NCBI RefSeq assembly: GCF_028656935.1 | Contig: NZ_JAMDGZ010000022.1 | Span: 1 to 64,000, forward strand | Length of the DNA: 64,000 nt | Source: Pseudomonas rubra | GTDB lineage: Bacteria > Pseudomonadota > Gammaproteobacteria > Pseudomonadales > Pseudomonadaceae | Reading direction: 5' to 3' | Shown here: positions 43,380 through 53,700 of the stretch, one piece after another | How positions within the stretch are numbered: the stretch's first letter is position 1 | Layout: each line of letters begins with the position of its first letter | Made by a program: the position numbers and the translations under genes | The notes under the pieces: model-generated | Told to the model about the DNA's origin: nothing | The model's database searches: none | What the model saw: the letters and a program-made list of their open reading frames with translations, nothing else

Positions 43380-43835
43380 TCAGCCGCGCAGTTTGCCGGC
43401 CAGTTCAGCCAGCCAAGGTTCGGCATCGGTTTCCGGAGTGACGGTTTCGCTGGCATCCAGGCGCAGCATCGGCTGCACCTCCACCAGGCCCATCTCGGCG
43501 AACAGTTCACGCAGCTGCTCACCGCCGCCACAGAAAGTGTCGCCATAGCAGGAATCGCCCAGGCCGATCACCGCGCCAGGCAGTCCGCGCCACTCGGCGG
43601 GCAGTTGATCACGCAGGGCGCTGAACAGCGGCATGATGTTGTCCGGAAGCTCGCCCATGCCAGTGGTCGAGGTAACCGCGAGAAACGCCTGCGGGGCAAA
43701 GCCCTGGACGTCTTGCAGGGTAGCCCGGTTAGCGTGCCAGGCTTCAAAACCTGCGGCGTTGAGTAATTTTGCGGCGTGCCGAGCAACTTCGTCGGCGGTA
43801 CCGTAGACCGAACCGCAAAGGATGGCGACTTTCAT
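43380..43835 (-). CDS. Flavodoxin (MioC-like)
   Basis: A 151-residue short-chain flavodoxin that binds FMN and carries electrons. The FMN phosphate loop is CGSVYGTADEVARHAAKLL, and AVTSTTGMGELPDN and GLGDSCYGDTFCGGG form the isoalloxazine loops. The start at 43835 is preferred; the ORF's longer upstream part lacks family similarity. The stop abuts the LysR stop on the other strand. Confidence 0.9.
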   Translation of the reverse strand: MKVAILCGSVYGTADEVARHAAKLLNAAGFEAWHANRATLQDVQGFAPQAFLAVTSTTGMGELPDNIMPLFSALRDQLPAEWRGLPGAVIGLGDSCYGDTFCGGGEQLRELFAEMGLVEVQPMLRLDASETVTPETDAEPWLAELAGKLRG

Positions 43836-43977
43836 AGAGGTTTCCGAAACTGAGTAAAAGCGTAGGATACTAGCATCAGGCACTGGCAAAAGGCCTCAAT
43901 CTGCAGCTGTACAGCGACGGCCAATCCACTAGAATCAGCCAGCATGCCCGATCTACAGCCCTTGCGGACCTAACAAG

Positions 43978-44439
43978 ATGATCAATGCCACACTGCTGCA
44001 GCGCATGATTGATGCCTCCAACGACGGGATCGTGGTGGCCGAACAGGAAGGCGACGATGACACCATCCTGCTCTACGTGAACCCGGCCTTTGAACGTCTG
44101 ACCGGCTATGACGCCAACGACATCCTCTACCGCGACTGCCGCTTCCTGCAGAACGATGATCGCGAGCAGAGTGCCCGCGCCTTGATCCGCCAGGCGATCA
44201 AGGATGGCCTGCCAAGCCGGGAAATCCTGCGCAACTACCGCAAGGACGGCAGCGCGTTCTGGAATGAACTGTCGATCACCCCGGTGCTTAATGAAGCCGA
44301 CAAGCGCAAGTACTTCATTGGCATCCAGAAAGACGTCAGCCGCCAGGTCGAAGCCGAACAGCGAGTGATCGAGCTAGAACGCCAATTGGCCGAGGCGCAG
44401 GAACGCATCGCCGCACTGCAAGCCGACCAACGGTCTTAA
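43978..44439 (+). CDS. Short LOV (PAS) blue-light photoreceptor protein
   Basis: A 153-residue protein consisting of one LOV domain and a C-terminal helix. The flavin-binding core has DCRFLQND with photoactive Cys54, then NYRKDGSAFWNELSITPV, and the tail is a dimerising coiled coil (RVIELERQLAEAQERIAALQ). It closely resembles the P. putida 'short LOV' proteins (PpSB1-LOV), which bind FMN and form a Cys adduct under blue light. With no effector domain it must act through a partner, and a LitR-type MerR regulator lies about 0.7 kb away. Confidence 0.93.
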   Translation: MINATLLQRMIDASNDGIVVAEQEGDDDTILLYVNPAFERLTGYDANDILYRDCRFLQNDDREQSARALIRQAIKDGLPSREILRNYRKDGSAFWNELSITPVLNEADKRKYFIGIQKDVSRQVEAEQRVIELERQLAEAQERIAALQADQRS

Positions 44440-44507
44440 CAAACCCGCCGTTTGGATGTCCATGACGGTGAAGAAACGCATTCACGAGTGTAATTTCGAG
44501 TTCGACC

Positions 44508-45113
44508 ATGCAAGCAGATGCCCTTCTGACCCAGGATGAGCTGGATTTCATCCGGTCCATGCAGCACGCGCCTCAGCCCATTGCGGCTGAACCGGTGTCG
44601 CGCCTGATGGTCAATGGCGGCAGCGAAATCAAGAACCTGCTGACCCGGCTGATAGCCTACGACCAGGTGACCCTGCAGGCACAGTTCGACAACCAGCAAA
44701 TGACCTTCCCGCTGCAATTGGTCGAAGACGAGTTCCATGCCCTGCACCTGCAACTGGGTGCGCCGAACATCTACGAAGAAGGCGCCGTGGTTCGCCCCTG
44801 GCGCCTGACTCTGGAGCAACCGCTGGCCCTGGAAGACGAGCTCGGGCTGAGCACCGGTCTTTGGGTACGGGAGATTTCCTTCAAGGGTGTGCTGCTGGAG
44901 GTCCGCGATCAACCCGAGCCTCCCCGGCACTTCGACCTGTGGTTCAGCCCAGACGGCGATGCCCCTATTGCCCTGCACGGTACCCTGCAGCGACGTACCG
45001 GCGAACGCCTGGCCGCCTACAACCTGGGCCAGAGCCTGCCCGGTGAAATCGAGCGGCTACGCGAGTACATCCTCCAGGCCCACCGCCGCGCCCATCCTGA
45101 ATTGCACCCTTAA
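44508..45113 (+). CDS. PilZ-like domain protein, hypothetical
   Basis: A 201-residue protein. An N-terminal helix pair is followed by a beta barrel region; LWVREISFKGVLLEV resembles the D-x-S-x-x-G box of PilZ domains but the preceding R-x-x-x-R motif is not clear, so c-di-GMP binding is uncertain. It is 68 bp after the LOV gene in the same direction and may share its transcript. Its stop overlaps that of the convergent MerR gene. Confidence 0.6.
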   Translation: MQADALLTQDELDFIRSMQHAPQPIAAEPVSRLMVNGGSEIKNLLTRLIAYDQVTLQAQFDNQQMTFPLQLVEDEFHALHLQLGAPNIYEEGAVVRPWRLTLEQPLALEDELGLSTGLWVREISFKGVLLEVRDQPEPPRHFDLWFSPDGDAPIALHGTLQRRTGERLAAYNLGQSLPGEIERLREYILQAHRRAHPELHP

Positions 45114-46060
45114 GAATCCAGGTGACCGTCCAGGTATTGCTGCAGCCGTTGGCGCATCAAGTGCCCTTCGCTGCCCAGGCACGCCACCTGCGATCCGATC
45201 AGACTGTCCTGAGCCAGATCCGCCGCCTCACCCGCCAGCAACAATGGACACTCCAGACTTAACGCCAGGCGCGCCAGACGCTTGGGCAAGTCGCTGGCCG
45301 GGGGATGGTTGGAAAACAGCACCAGGGCCTGGGGCATCATGCGCTCACAAACCAGGCTCAGTTCTTCCAGCGGCTGGCCCAGGCCAAGCACGCTGATGGC
45401 AATCTCGCTGGTGCCGAGCAACAGCGCCGCCACCAGCAGCTCCAGCTCGTGGCACTGGCCGGGAATGGCCGCCAGCACCACGCGCAGCTCCTGTTGTTCG
45501 TGCGCCAGCTGCAGACGCTGCAACACCCGCCCGCGCAGGAAACTGTCAAGGAACAACCATTCACTGGCCTGGCCGAAGGCTTCATGGGTGCAGCGCAGGT
45601 CCTGCCAAACCGGCATGAGGATGTCCTGGAACACCACCAGCTGTGGATAACTGCTGAACACCTGGCCGTAGACCTGCTCCAGGCGCCGCTCGTCGAACCC
45701 ACGCAGGGCCTGGCGCAACTGTGCCTGCCATTGCTTGAAGTCCGCGAGGGATTCGTCGCTGCGCGATGTCAGGTTCTGCTCTTTGCTGTTCAGGCTCTTG
45801 GCCAGGATACGCCCAACCTTGCTTACCGCCACGCCCCGCTCGATCCAGCCGAGGATACTGCGTACCTCGTCGATATCGGCTTGTGAGTACAAACGGTGCC
45901 CACTTTCGGTGCGCGTGGGCTGAATCAGCCCATAACGGCGCTCCCAGGCACGCAGGGTGACCGGGTTGATGCCGGTAAGACGGGACACCTCGCGGATCGG
46001 GAACAGTTCTTCGTGGTCGAGTGCACGCGTACTCATTGACGGCTGGTCTGGTTCGATCAT
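45110..46060 (-). CDS. MerR regulator with cobalamin-binding-like domain (LitR type)
   Basis: A protein of about 316 residues. The N-terminal MerR HTH is LFPIREVSRLTGINPVTLRAWERRYGLIQP (here split for brevity) with SGHRLYSQADIDEVRSI. The rest resembles the helical and Rossmann parts of B12-dependent photosensors of the CarH/LitR type, without the usual cobalamin His motif (D-x-H-x-x-G), as in class II LitR proteins. In P. putida such regulators act together with a short LOV protein. Light control of nearby genes is an inference. The start could also be ATG 46036. Confidence 0.82.
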   Translation of the reverse strand: MIEPDQPSMSTRALDHEELFPIREVSRLTGINPVTLRAWERRYGLIQPTRTESGHRLYSQADIDEVRSILGWIERGVAVSKVGRILAKSLNSKEQNLTSRSDESLADFKQWQAQLRQALRGFDERRLEQVYGQVFSSYPQLVVFQDILMPVWQDLRCTHEAFGQASEWLFLDSFLRGRVLQRLQLAHEQQELRVVLAAIPGQCHELELLVAALLLGTSEIAISVLGLGQPLEELSLVCERMMPQALVLFSNHPPASDLPKRLARLALSLECPLLLAGEAADLAQDSLIGSQVACLGSEGHLMRQRLQQYLDGHLDS

Positions 46061-46298
46061 TGCCGGGAAACCGCGAGTTTGTGGGCCTGCGCCCATTCTA
46101 CTCCGGCCGTGCTCAACGCGACCATTAGCATTTCTATCAGGTCGGCAAACGCCAGCACTGACGGGTCAGCTTATTTAAGGAATAATCCGCGCCCGCTTCT
46201 TGCATCGATTCTTGCAAAGAAGCGAATGCCACCCACCACCCCGGGTGGCGTTCAAGCGGCAGGCCTATCCGCCACGCCCAGTTGCCAGGAGATATACC

Positions 46299-46868
46299 AT
46301 GTCTACCCCACCCGTAACCTTGATGGTTACCCGCCGCGTCGCCGAGGGTCGCTACCAGGACCTGATGGCCTGGCTGCACGAAGGCGAACAGCTGGCCACC
46401 GACTTTCCCGGCTACCTGGGTTCAGGTGTACTCGCCCCGCCCCCACAAGGCGACGAATTCCAGATCATCTTTCGCTTCACCAACGAACAGACCATGCACG
46501 CCTGGGAACACTCGGCCTCGCGCAAGGCCTGGCTAGGGCGCGGCAACGGCCTGTTTGCCGAGCCATTGGAACAGCGGGTCAGTGGCCTGGAGGGCTGGTT
46601 CGGCAACAACCCGGTGCAGCGCCCGCCGCGCTGGAAGCAGGCGGTCGCCATCTGGCTGGCGTTCTTTCCCGTTTCTCTGCTGTTCAATCTGTTGTTCGGC
46701 CACTGGCTGGGCGCACTCGACCTGGTACCGCGCATCCTGCTCAGTACCCTGGGCCTGACGCCGTTGATGGTGTATCTGTTCATTCCACTGTCGACCCGCC
46801 TGCTGGCCAATTGGCTGAACGCCAGCCCTGCCCGCCCTGGGCCCCAGGGCGCGCGCAATCCCGCCTAG
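46299..46868 (+). CDS. Antibiotic-biosynthesis-monooxygenase-domain membrane protein
   Basis: A 189-residue protein: an N-terminal ABM ferredoxin-like domain (VTLMVTRRVAEGRYQDLMAW, residues about 6-100) joined to two C-terminal membrane helices (AVAIWLAFFPVSLLFNLLFG and ILLSTLGLTPLMVYLFIPLS). This fusion is common in proteobacteria and its substrate is unknown. AGGAG precedes the ATG. It is divergent from the MerR regulator, so may be its target. Confidence 0.82.
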   Translation: MSTPPVTLMVTRRVAEGRYQDLMAWLHEGEQLATDFPGYLGSGVLAPPPQGDEFQIIFRFTNEQTMHAWEHSASRKAWLGRGNGLFAEPLEQRVSGLEGWFGNNPVQRPPRWKQAVAIWLAFFPVSLLFNLLFGHWLGALDLVPRILLSTLGLTPLMVYLFIPLSTRLLANWLNASPARPGPQGARNPA

Positions 46869-46924
46869 TTCGGGTATGCTGGGGGTTATCCAAGCGAACC
46901 GATAAAAGTTGACCGCCCCCCACC

Positions 46925-47623
46925 ATGAACAGCCCAATTCTTGTCACCGGAGCCAGCCAGCGAGTCGGGCTGGCGCTGGCCCTGAACCTGGCGCAGGCCG
47001 GCCATACCGTGGTCAGCGCCAGCCGCAGCATCAGCCCCGAGGCTGCGCACCCGAACATCCACCAGTTCCAGGCCGACCTGTGCCAGGAAGACCAGCGACT
47101 GGCCCTGATCGAGCATCTGCAAGGCAACTACGACGGTTTGCGCGCCATCGTGCACAACGCCTCATTGTGGCTCGACGATGACCTGGCCAACCTCAACACC
47201 ATGTTCAAGCTGCACGTCGAGGCGCCCTACCACCTGAACCTGGCCCTGGGCACGCAACTGGCCAAAGTGGACAAGGCCGACATCATTCACATCTGCGACG
47301 AGACCTCCTCACGTGGCAGCGGCAGCCATATCGGCTACGCCGCCACCAAGGCCGCCCTGCAGAACATGGTGCTGTCGTTCGCCGCCAAGTACGCACCGAA
47401 CATCCGCGTCAACGCGATCTTGCCGGGCTTGCTGATCCTCAAGGAAAACAGCGACGAGGCCTACCGCCAGCAAACCCTGAAAAAGGCCCTGCTGGAGTTC
47501 GAACCCGGCGCCCAGCCACTGATCGATGCCGTGCTCTTTTTGCTCGACAGCCAGTACAGCACCGGCAGCAGCCTGGTCATCAACGGTGGCCGCCACTTGA
47601 AAAACCGCATCGCGGTAGACTGA
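46925..47623 (+). CDS. folM: Dihydromonapterin reductase
   Basis: A 232-residue SDR close to FolM: ILVTGASQRVGLALALNLAQ at the cofactor site, VHNASLWLDD, the catalytic SHIGYAATKAALQN and a C-terminal SLVINGGRH. FolM reduces dihydromonapterin (and weakly dihydrofolate) with NADPH, supplying the tetrahydromonapterin cofactor for phenylalanine hydroxylase in Pseudomonas. That links it loosely to the tyrosine/homogentisate route in this window. Confidence 0.9.
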   Translation: MNSPILVTGASQRVGLALALNLAQAGHTVVSASRSISPEAAHPNIHQFQADLCQEDQRLALIEHLQGNYDGLRAIVHNASLWLDDDLANLNTMFKLHVEAPYHLNLALGTQLAKVDKADIIHICDETSSRGSGSHIGYAATKAALQNMVLSFAAKYAPNIRVNAILPGLLILKENSDEAYRQQTLKKALLEFEPGAQPLIDAVLFLLDSQYSTGSSLVINGGRHLKNRIAVD

Positions 47624-47647
47624 CCTACCGCTGTCACGAGAACGTCC

Positions 47648-47944
47648 ATGAACGATCAACAGAAACTTGAACTCGAAGCTGCTGCCTTCCGCCGCCTGGT
47701 TGCCCATCTGGACAGCCGCAAGGACGTGCAGAACATCGACCTGATGAACCTCGCCGGCTTCTGCCGCAACTGCCTGTCCAAATGGTACAAGGCCGCCGCC
47801 GACGAAAAGCAGATCGAGCTGAGCATGGATGAGGCCCGCGAAGTGGTCTACGGCATGCCTTACGCCGAATGGAAATCCCTTTACCAGCAAGAAGCCAGCG
47901 CCGAACAGCAAGCGGCGTTCGCCAAAGGAAAGCCCAATGACTGA
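47648..47944 (+). CDS. DUF1244 family protein
   Basis: A 98-residue protein with the family core DLMNLAGFCRNCLSKWYKAA and DEAREVVYGMPYAEWKSLYQ. The conserved Cys pair suggests metal or redox chemistry; function unknown. It overlaps the HopJ-like gene by 8 bases and starts 24 bp after folM, so the three are probably one operon. Confidence 0.92.
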   Translation: MNDQQKLELEAAAFRRLVAHLDSRKDVQNIDLMNLAGFCRNCLSKWYKAAADEKQIELSMDEAREVVYGMPYAEWKSLYQQEASAEQQAAFAKGKPND

Positions 47945-48278
47945 TCTGAACATCCTGCGAGCCAGCCTGAAATCCGGCGAGCATGTCTTCGCCGACACCC
48001 TGGCCTTCATCAGCGCGAACTACAGCTACCAGCCACAAGCCTTCAACATCGGCGGCGTGGAAAACGCAGCCGGGCAGAACGAAGGTTCGTGCAAGACCCT
48101 GGGCCTGGGCCTGCTCGAAGGCCTGAGCGATGAAGAAGCACTGCTGGCGTTCGGCGAGCACTACCGCTCGGTGCTGGCCACCCCGCAGGGCAGTGACCAC
48201 GGCAATATCCGCGCACTGATCGCCCGTGGCCTGGCCGGGGTCAAGTTCGCCGAGCAGCCGCTCAAGCGCCTGGGCTGA
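47937..48278 (+). CDS. HopJ-like protein
   Basis: A 113-residue protein of the HopJ family (FNIGGVENAAGQNEGSCKTL, LALLAFGEHYR-type helix, GNIRALI). Although named after a type III effector candidate, it is widespread in bacteria without such systems and is probably a housekeeping protein of unknown function. Start at 47937 inside the DUF1244 gene. Its 3' end overlaps a convergent hydrolase gene. Confidence 0.88.
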   Translation: MTDLNILRASLKSGEHVFADTLAFISANYSYQPQAFNIGGVENAAGQNEGSCKTLGLGLLEGLSDEEALLAFGEHYRSVLATPQGSDHGNIRALIARGLAGVKFAEQPLKRLG

Positions 48279-49206
48279 TCAAACGTCCTGGCGTGCCTTC
48301 GGCCAGTTGCCCGTGCTGCAACCAGTGCAGGGCAACGGGCCAAAGCCTAGGCTCAAAGCGGCTATGGAAAAAGGCGAAGTGACCGATCCGACTCTCGTCG
48401 ATATCAGCCGGGGCAATGCGCAGATGACTGCGCTCACTGGCCTGGAAATACGCCAGCAATCGTTCGATGGCAACGACCGTACCGAACGGATCGTCGGTCA
48501 GGCTGATGGCCAGGGTCTTGGCCCGAACCCGGGCGAAGGGCCGCTCCCCCAGCGCCTTGCCACTTGGACGCTGCTCGTAGCCTGAGGAGCGCGTGCTCCA
48601 GTCCCGCACCACCCCGGCCGGGGTGTCCTCCAGCCAGCCCAGGCGCTTGCCGGGAAAGTAACCAAACACCTGCGTCAACAACGGCATCAGCACATGCCAC
48701 TTGCCGAACAGTTGCCAGCGACTGTCAGCGGCGTAATCGCGCCAGTAGGCGAACTGCGCACCGACCGTTACCAGCCGGCGCAACTGACCGGCCGAAGGCG
48801 CAAGCCCCGCGGCGCACCCACCAAAACTGTGGCCGACCACATCGATGGGTTGGCCGGGAAACTCGCGCCGGGCGCGTTGCAGCATGGCTTCGAAATCCAG
48901 CGCGCCCCAGTCGGTCCAGGACGCCTTGAAGTGACGCATGGAGGCCGGGCGCGACTCACCGATGCCGCGATAGTCATAGGTGATGACCTCAAAGCCATGG
49001 GCGAACAGGTACTGGGCAAAGCGTGCGTAATAGCTGCAACGCACCGAGGTGGCGGCGTTGATGATCACCAGCGGGCGCGTGGTGTCCGGCTCCTGGTGGC
49101 GCCAACAGAAACCGCCGAGGGAGTACCCGTCGGCGGTCGTCTCACGAAAGGCCTGCCCGCTGTTGCTGGCAACGGGCAAAGCCGGGAACGTTTCAAGACT
49201 GCTCAT
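48262..49206 (-). CDS. Alpha/beta hydrolase (serine)
   Basis: A 314-residue hydrolase with nucleophile elbow VVGHSFGGCAAG, oxyanion region around NAATSVRCSYYARFAQYLFA and YDYRGIGESRP. The C-terminal His is in RIGHFAFFHSRFE. This group includes poorly characterised lipase/esterase-like enzymes; the substrate is unknown. It is 9 bp from the GNAT gene on the same strand. Confidence 0.85.
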   Translation of the reverse strand: MSSLETFPALPVASNSGQAFRETTADGYSLGGFCWRHQEPDTTRPLVIINAATSVRCSYYARFAQYLFAHGFEVITYDYRGIGESRPASMRHFKASWTDWGALDFEAMLQRARREFPGQPIDVVGHSFGGCAAGLAPSAGQLRRLVTVGAQFAYWRDYAADSRWQLFGKWHVLMPLLTQVFGYFPGKRLGWLEDTPAGVVRDWSTRSSGYEQRPSGKALGERPFARVRAKTLAISLTDDPFGTVVAIERLLAYFQASERSHLRIAPADIDESRIGHFAFFHSRFEPRLWPVALHWLQHGQLAEGTPGRLISPGA

Positions 49207-49215
49207 CGACCTGTG

Positions 49216-49902
49216 TCACGCCGAAGCCGCTACCCGCGGTGCAGGGACCTTGCGCAAGCCGCTCAGTCGCGAGCCATCGTAGCGGGTTTCGCGGAACAGG
49301 CGCCAGCGTCCGAACAACCCATACACGTGCATGACCCGGCCCTGCTCGTGATAGCCCATGCGCAGGTGCAACTTGAGTGCCGGGATATTGTGGGTTTCAC
49401 AGACATCCACCACCTTGTGACAGCCCTTGGCACGCATGGCCTCCCACAGGTTGACCTGAGCATCCACCGACAAGCGGGTACCAAAGAAGGCAGGGGTCAT
49501 CTCGCCGCCGAATTCAAAGAATTCACCAGGTTTGACCGGGAAATTGCAGCCGTAATAATGACGGTCGTGATAGTCGCGCATGCTGGCGAAGATAAAAGCG
49601 ACAGCGTCGCCCTGCTCGTCCAGGTACATGTGACCGGTATGGCCTTCAGCAGCCAGCTCGCGCATGGTCTGCACGCGGTCGCCAAAGTAGCGGGCAAAGG
49701 CGTGGGCATTTTCTTCGGTGATTTCGACCAGACGTACCGGCGCATGGTCACGCAGGTTATGCGCAGGCACCGGGCTGATGAGGTCGCGCTCCATCCACAG
49801 CAACTCCCAGTGGAAGAAGATGTAACGCTCACAGAGGGTTTTGAGGACTTTCTGCAGTCCCTTTTGCCTGATCCGCTCTTGTAGCTTTTGTATTCCACTC
49901 AT
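49216..49902 (-). CDS. GNAT-type N-acetyltransferase
   Basis: A 228-residue acyltransferase. The N-terminal 55 residues are helical and basic, followed by a GNAT fold with VDVCETHNIPALKLHLRMGY as the family's C-terminal motif B. Substrate unknown. A strong AGGAGG lies 5 bases before the ATG at 49902. The hydrolase follows directly. Confidence 0.8.
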   Translation of the reverse strand: MSGIQKLQERIRQKGLQKVLKTLCERYIFFHWELLWMERDLISPVPAHNLRDHAPVRLVEITEENAHAFARYFGDRVQTMRELAAEGHTGHMYLDEQGDAVAFIFASMRDYHDRHYYGCNFPVKPGEFFEFGGEMTPAFFGTRLSVDAQVNLWEAMRAKGCHKVVDVCETHNIPALKLHLRMGYHEQGRVMHVYGLFGRWRLFRETRYDGSRLSGLRKVPAPRVAASA

Positions 49903-50029
49903 GGTGCCTCCTGTCGAAACCTTGGCGGTTTTATAGGGCATGTAGAGAGTGGTATAGAACAGCGCAGCGAGGGAGTAGCAAAGGGCCAGTTATGGACTTG
50001 TTTCAAATTGTGTTTCGAGTCTGAAACGG

Positions 50030-50062
50030 TTGCCGCACCTGGCTAAAAACAGGTGCGGCAAC
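50030..50062. terminator. Hairpin downstream of fabV
   Basis: Arms GTTGCCGCACC and GGTGCGGCAAC enclose an 11-base loop between fabV and the GNAT gene. No T tract follows on either strand, so termination would be weak or factor-assisted. Confidence 0.5.
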
Positions 50063-50082
50063 AAGCACTTAGTTAGTGCTGG

Positions 50083-51297
50083 TTACAGCTCGATGCAGTC
50101 GAACCGTACGTCGGTGGCGACATCGGCTTCATAGTCAACATCCTGACGCTCGAAACCGAACAGGTTGAGGAACTGGTGTTTGTAGTCCGCGTAGTCAGTC
50201 AGCTCGAACAGGTTCTCGCTGGTCACCTGAGGCCACATCGCCTTGCAGGCATCCTGTACGTCATCACGCAGTTCCCAGTCGTCCAGACGCAGGCGACCCT
50301 TTTCGTCCAGCTCTGCAGGCGCACCGTCTGCACGGTACAGACGATCACGGAACAGGCGGTCGAGTTGCTCCTGAGTACCTTCGTGCACGCCCTTCTCTTT
50401 CATGATCTTGAAGACCATCGACAGGTACAGCGGCATTACCGGGATGGCGGAGCTTGCCTGGGTTACGACCGACTTGAGCACAGCCACGTTGGCGCCGCCA
50501 CCGACCTTGCTCGCCAGGCGCTGGGCAGTGTCGTCCAGGTCTTGCTTGGCCTTGCCCAACGCACCATGCCAGTAGATCGGCCAAGTGATTTCGGTGCCGA
50601 TGTAGCTGAAAGCCACGGTGCGCGCTTGTGGCGCCAGAACACCGGCGGTGTTCAGTGCATCGATCCACAGTTCCCAGTCCTGGCCACCCATGACGGTGAC
50701 GGTGTCGGCGATTTCCTGCTCGCTGGCAGGCTCGATCGACGCTTCGATGATGGTGTCTTTGTTGGTGTCGATGGCGGTCGACTTGTACGGCTGGCCGATC
50801 GGCTTAAGCGCCGAGCGAACCAGTTCGCCAGCGCGCTCGCCGGCAGAAGCAGGCAGCTTGCGCACCGGCGAGGCCAACGAGTAGATCACCAGATCAACCT
50901 GGCCACCCATCTCGTTCTTGATCAGCTCGATGACCTTGGCCCGCGCTTCGTCAGAGAAGGCGTCACCATTGATCGACTTGCTGTACAAGCCTTCGGCCTT
51001 GGCGAACTTGTCGAAAGCTGCAGCGTTGTGCCAGCCGGCGGTGCCTGGCTTGGACTCTGAACCCGGCTTTTCGAAGAACACACCCAGGGTATCGGCCTTG
51101 AAACCGAACGCTGCGGTGATGCGCGCTGCCAAGCCGTAGCCGCTGGATGCACCGATCACCAGGACCTTTTTCGGACCATCCTCGCGCACGCCCTGCTTGC
51201 GGGTGGCTTCGATCTGATCACGAACGTTCAGTTCGCAACCTTGCGGGTGCGTAGTGGTGCAGATAAAACCGCGAACTTTAGGTTTGATGATGGCCAA
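50083..51297 (-). CDS. fabV: Enoyl-[acyl-carrier-protein] reductase FabV
   Basis: A 404-residue enzyme, the usual FabV length, performing the last reduction of fatty-acid elongation with NADH. Features are [20 protein letters not shown], the cofactor loop [19 protein letters not shown] and the catalytic Y-x8-K in [13 protein letters not shown]. FabV is insensitive to triclosan and is the reason many pseudomonads resist it. It is monocistronic. Confidence 0.96.
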   Translation of the reverse strand: MAIIKPKVRGFICTTTHPQGCELNVRDQIEATRKQGVREDGPKKVLVIGASSGYGLAARITAAFGFKADTLGVFFEKPGSESKPGTAGWHNAAAFDKFAKAEGLYSKSINGDAFSDEARAKVIELIKNEMGGQVDLVIYSLASPVRKLPASAGERAGELVRSALKPIGQPYKSTAIDTNKDTIIEASIEPASEQEIADTVTVMGGQDWELWIDALNTAGVLAPQARTVAFSYIGTEITWPIYWHGALGKAKQDLDDTAQRLASKVGGGANVAVLKSVVTQASSAIPVMPLYLSMVFKIMKEKGVHEGTQEQLDRLFRDRLYRADGAPAELDEKGRLRLDDWELRDDVQDACKAMWPQVTSENLFELTDYADYKHQFLNLFGFERQDVDYEADVATDVRFDCIEL

Positions 51298-51467
51298 TGT
51301 CTGTACCTCGTCAGAGAATGTGCTGAGGGAGCCGAATCGCGAGGACTCGAGGTTCCGTTGCTGTGAGGGTGAGACTACCCCCGCAGCGTTGCCGACACAT
51401 CCGGCCCCCTGGAATCCGTCAGGGCGCTACTTTGTCACAGCGCGGAAAACTTCAGCAACCGCTGATC

Positions 51468-53498
51468 TCAGACCCGGAATGCACCGATCAGGCGCTTGAG
51501 CTCCAGCACCTGGGTCGACAGTTGGCGGCTGGCGTCCTCGGTCTGGTGCGCGCCCTGGGTGGTGTTCTCCGCCGCCCGGTTGATCTCGACGATGTTCTGG
51601 TCAATGTCGTGGGCCACCGCTGTCTGCTGCTCCACTGCTGCGGCGATTTGCTGGTTCTGATCGACGATGCTGCCGATGGCGCCGAGGATGTTCTCCAGCG
51701 CCTGCTGCACCTGCTGCGACTCGCCGACCGTGCCTGCGGCCATCTGATGGCTGCTGTCCATGGCCTTGACGGCCGCGCCAACCCCGCCCTGCAGACGCAA
51801 AATCATCTGCGCGATTTCTTCGGTGGACTGCTGGGTCCGCTTGGCCAGGGTCCGCACCTCGTCGGCAACCACGGCAAAGCCACGGCCCTGCTCACCCGCC
51901 CGGGCGGCCTCGATTGCCGCATTGAGGGCCAGCAGGTTGGTCTGCTCGGCGATGCTCTTGATCACCTCAAGCACCTGGCTGATGGCCTGGCTGTCATTGG
52001 CCAACTGATTGATCACCGCCACCGACTGATCGATCTCGCCAGCCAGGCGGGCGATGTTGCCTTGCTGGGTTTGCACCAGGCCGCGCCCGCTGACGGTCTC
52101 CTGATTGACGCCATGGGCGCTGCTGACCGCCGCCGCCGCGCTGCGCGCCACCTCCTGCGCGGTGGCCGACATCTGGTTCATCGCCGTGGCAACCTGCTCG
52201 ATCTGCCCGCGCTGGCCGCTGACCGCCTGGTTGCTACGGGCCGACACCGCGTGTACCTGCTCGGCCTGGCGCTCGACTTCGGCGACGGTATGGCCGACTT
52301 GCTCGATCAGATCATGGATGCGCCGCACAGTACTGTTGAACACCTGGCCCAACTCGCCCAGTTCATCGCGGCTACTGGCCTGGAAGTTGACCGTCATGTC
52401 GCCGGCGGCAACCTTGTCCATCACCGCACCCAGGCTTTTCAGCGTGTTGCGGGTCGAGGCGTAGAAACCGCTGTAGAGGTAGACAATCAGCAGGAACACC
52501 GCCGCCAGCGCCGATACCAGCAGAATCATGTGCAAACGGTGTTCGGCCAGGCGCTGCTCCAACTGCTGGCCGAGGAATTCACCAATGCCGGTGTTGAGTT
52601 TATAGGTCTGTGCCATCAGATCACTGAGCTGCTTGTAGAACGCAGGCCATGGCGCGTTGAGGGTCTCGGCCACCACAACTTGCTCTTCGATCAGTTCGCT
52701 GGCCTGCTTGAGCGACGCCTGGCTGCTGCTGGCCAGGCTGCCAAGCCGCGCTTTCGCGAAAGGTTCAGTGGCCAGCGCATCCTCCAGGCGGATGGCGTAG
52801 TCGGCGCCGAGCTTTTCCAGCTTCAGCAACAAGTCGTCAAAACGCGCGCTGGAGGCCGAGTTGACGAAACCCTGGCCCAGTGAATAGGCACCGATGGCCC
52901 GCCCTTCGCCGAGAATCTGGGTCACTTGCGGGGTGATGGTGGTCATCAGTTCGCTGAGCTGGCGAATTGCCGAATCACTGTCCTGGCTGAGCCCTGCCTG
53001 GCTGGCGATGACCTTGCTCAACACCTGGGCCTGACCCAGCAATTTGTCCAGCAACGCCACTTTGTTGGACAACGACGACTCACCCTGAGCGCTCCTGAGG
53101 GTGTCGAGCATTTCGCTGCGCTTGTCGTCGAAGGCTTTGGCCTGGGCCTCATCGGCGACCATCAAGGTCAAGCCGGACAGGCGGCTCTGCACCTGTTGCT
53201 CGATGCTGGCGATCTGCACCTCGACATCTTCGGCCTTGCCCGACTGGCCGAGCACGGCGTTGATCTGCACGAGATTGCCCAGGGTTTCCACATCGCCACG
53301 CAAGGCCAGGCTGTTGTCCAGCAGCTCCAGGCTCTGCAGTTCGGTGCGGGTGGCATGGAACTGCGCATAGGAATCACGGACCAGGTAGTAGTTGGTCACC
53401 AGCATGGGCAGAAAAAACAGAATACTGATCAGGCTGAACTTCATGCCGAAGCTCAGTCGGTTCATCAGCGCGACGGCCGGATACAACAGGCTCTTCAC
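51468..53498 (-). CDS. Methyl-accepting chemotaxis protein
   Basis: A 676-residue transmembrane chemoreceptor. The first membrane helix ([19 protein letters not shown]) is followed by a periplasmic domain of about 320 residues rich in helix, a second helix ([20 protein letters not shown]), a HAMP domain and the signalling tip [20 protein letters not shown]. The long periplasmic part suggests a double helical-bundle sensor; the ligand is unknown. I take the GTG at 53498, with GGAGGG upstream, over the 53630 ATG. No C-terminal CheR-binding pentapeptide is seen. Confidence 0.92.
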   Translation of the reverse strand: MKSLLYPAVALMNRLSFGMKFSLISILFFLPMLVTNYYLVRDSYAQFHATRTELQSLELLDNSLALRGDVETLGNLVQINAVLGQSGKAEDVEVQIASIEQQVQSRLSGLTLMVADEAQAKAFDDKRSEMLDTLRSAQGESSLSNKVALLDKLLGQAQVLSKVIASQAGLSQDSDSAIRQLSELMTTITPQVTQILGEGRAIGAYSLGQGFVNSASSARFDDLLLKLEKLGADYAIRLEDALATEPFAKARLGSLASSSQASLKQASELIEEQVVVAETLNAPWPAFYKQLSDLMAQTYKLNTGIGEFLGQQLEQRLAEHRLHMILLVSALAAVFLLIVYLYSGFYASTRNTLKSLGAVMDKVAAGDMTVNFQASSRDELGELGQVFNSTVRRIHDLIEQVGHTVAEVERQAEQVHAVSARSNQAVSGQRGQIEQVATAMNQMSATAQEVARSAAAAVSSAHGVNQETVSGRGLVQTQQGNIARLAGEIDQSVAVINQLANDSQAISQVLEVIKSIAEQTNLLALNAAIEAARAGEQGRGFAVVADEVRTLAKRTQQSTEEIAQMILRLQGGVGAAVKAMDSSHQMAAGTVGESQQVQQALENILGAIGSIVDQNQQIAAAVEQQTAVAHDIDQNIVEINRAAENTTQGAHQTEDASRQLSTQVLELKRLIGAFRV

Positions 53499-53700
53499 AG
53501 GTGGTGCCCTCCGATTCTTATTGTTTTTACGCTTCCTGCCTCTGCACCCTTCCCTGTAGGAGCGGCAATGCAGCACTTCCACAGTGGCACAAGGCCACCG
53601 AATGAATTCAGCAACACTTGTATAGCGCATATCGGATCGGGGGTTTGTAACTTAAGGTTAACCGGCAGCGGAGCGACCAGTGGCCGCTCCGCCCAAGGCC

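Noticed and set aside
51363..52883. 506-codon plus-strand frame
   Set aside because: Antisense shadow of the chemoreceptor gene.
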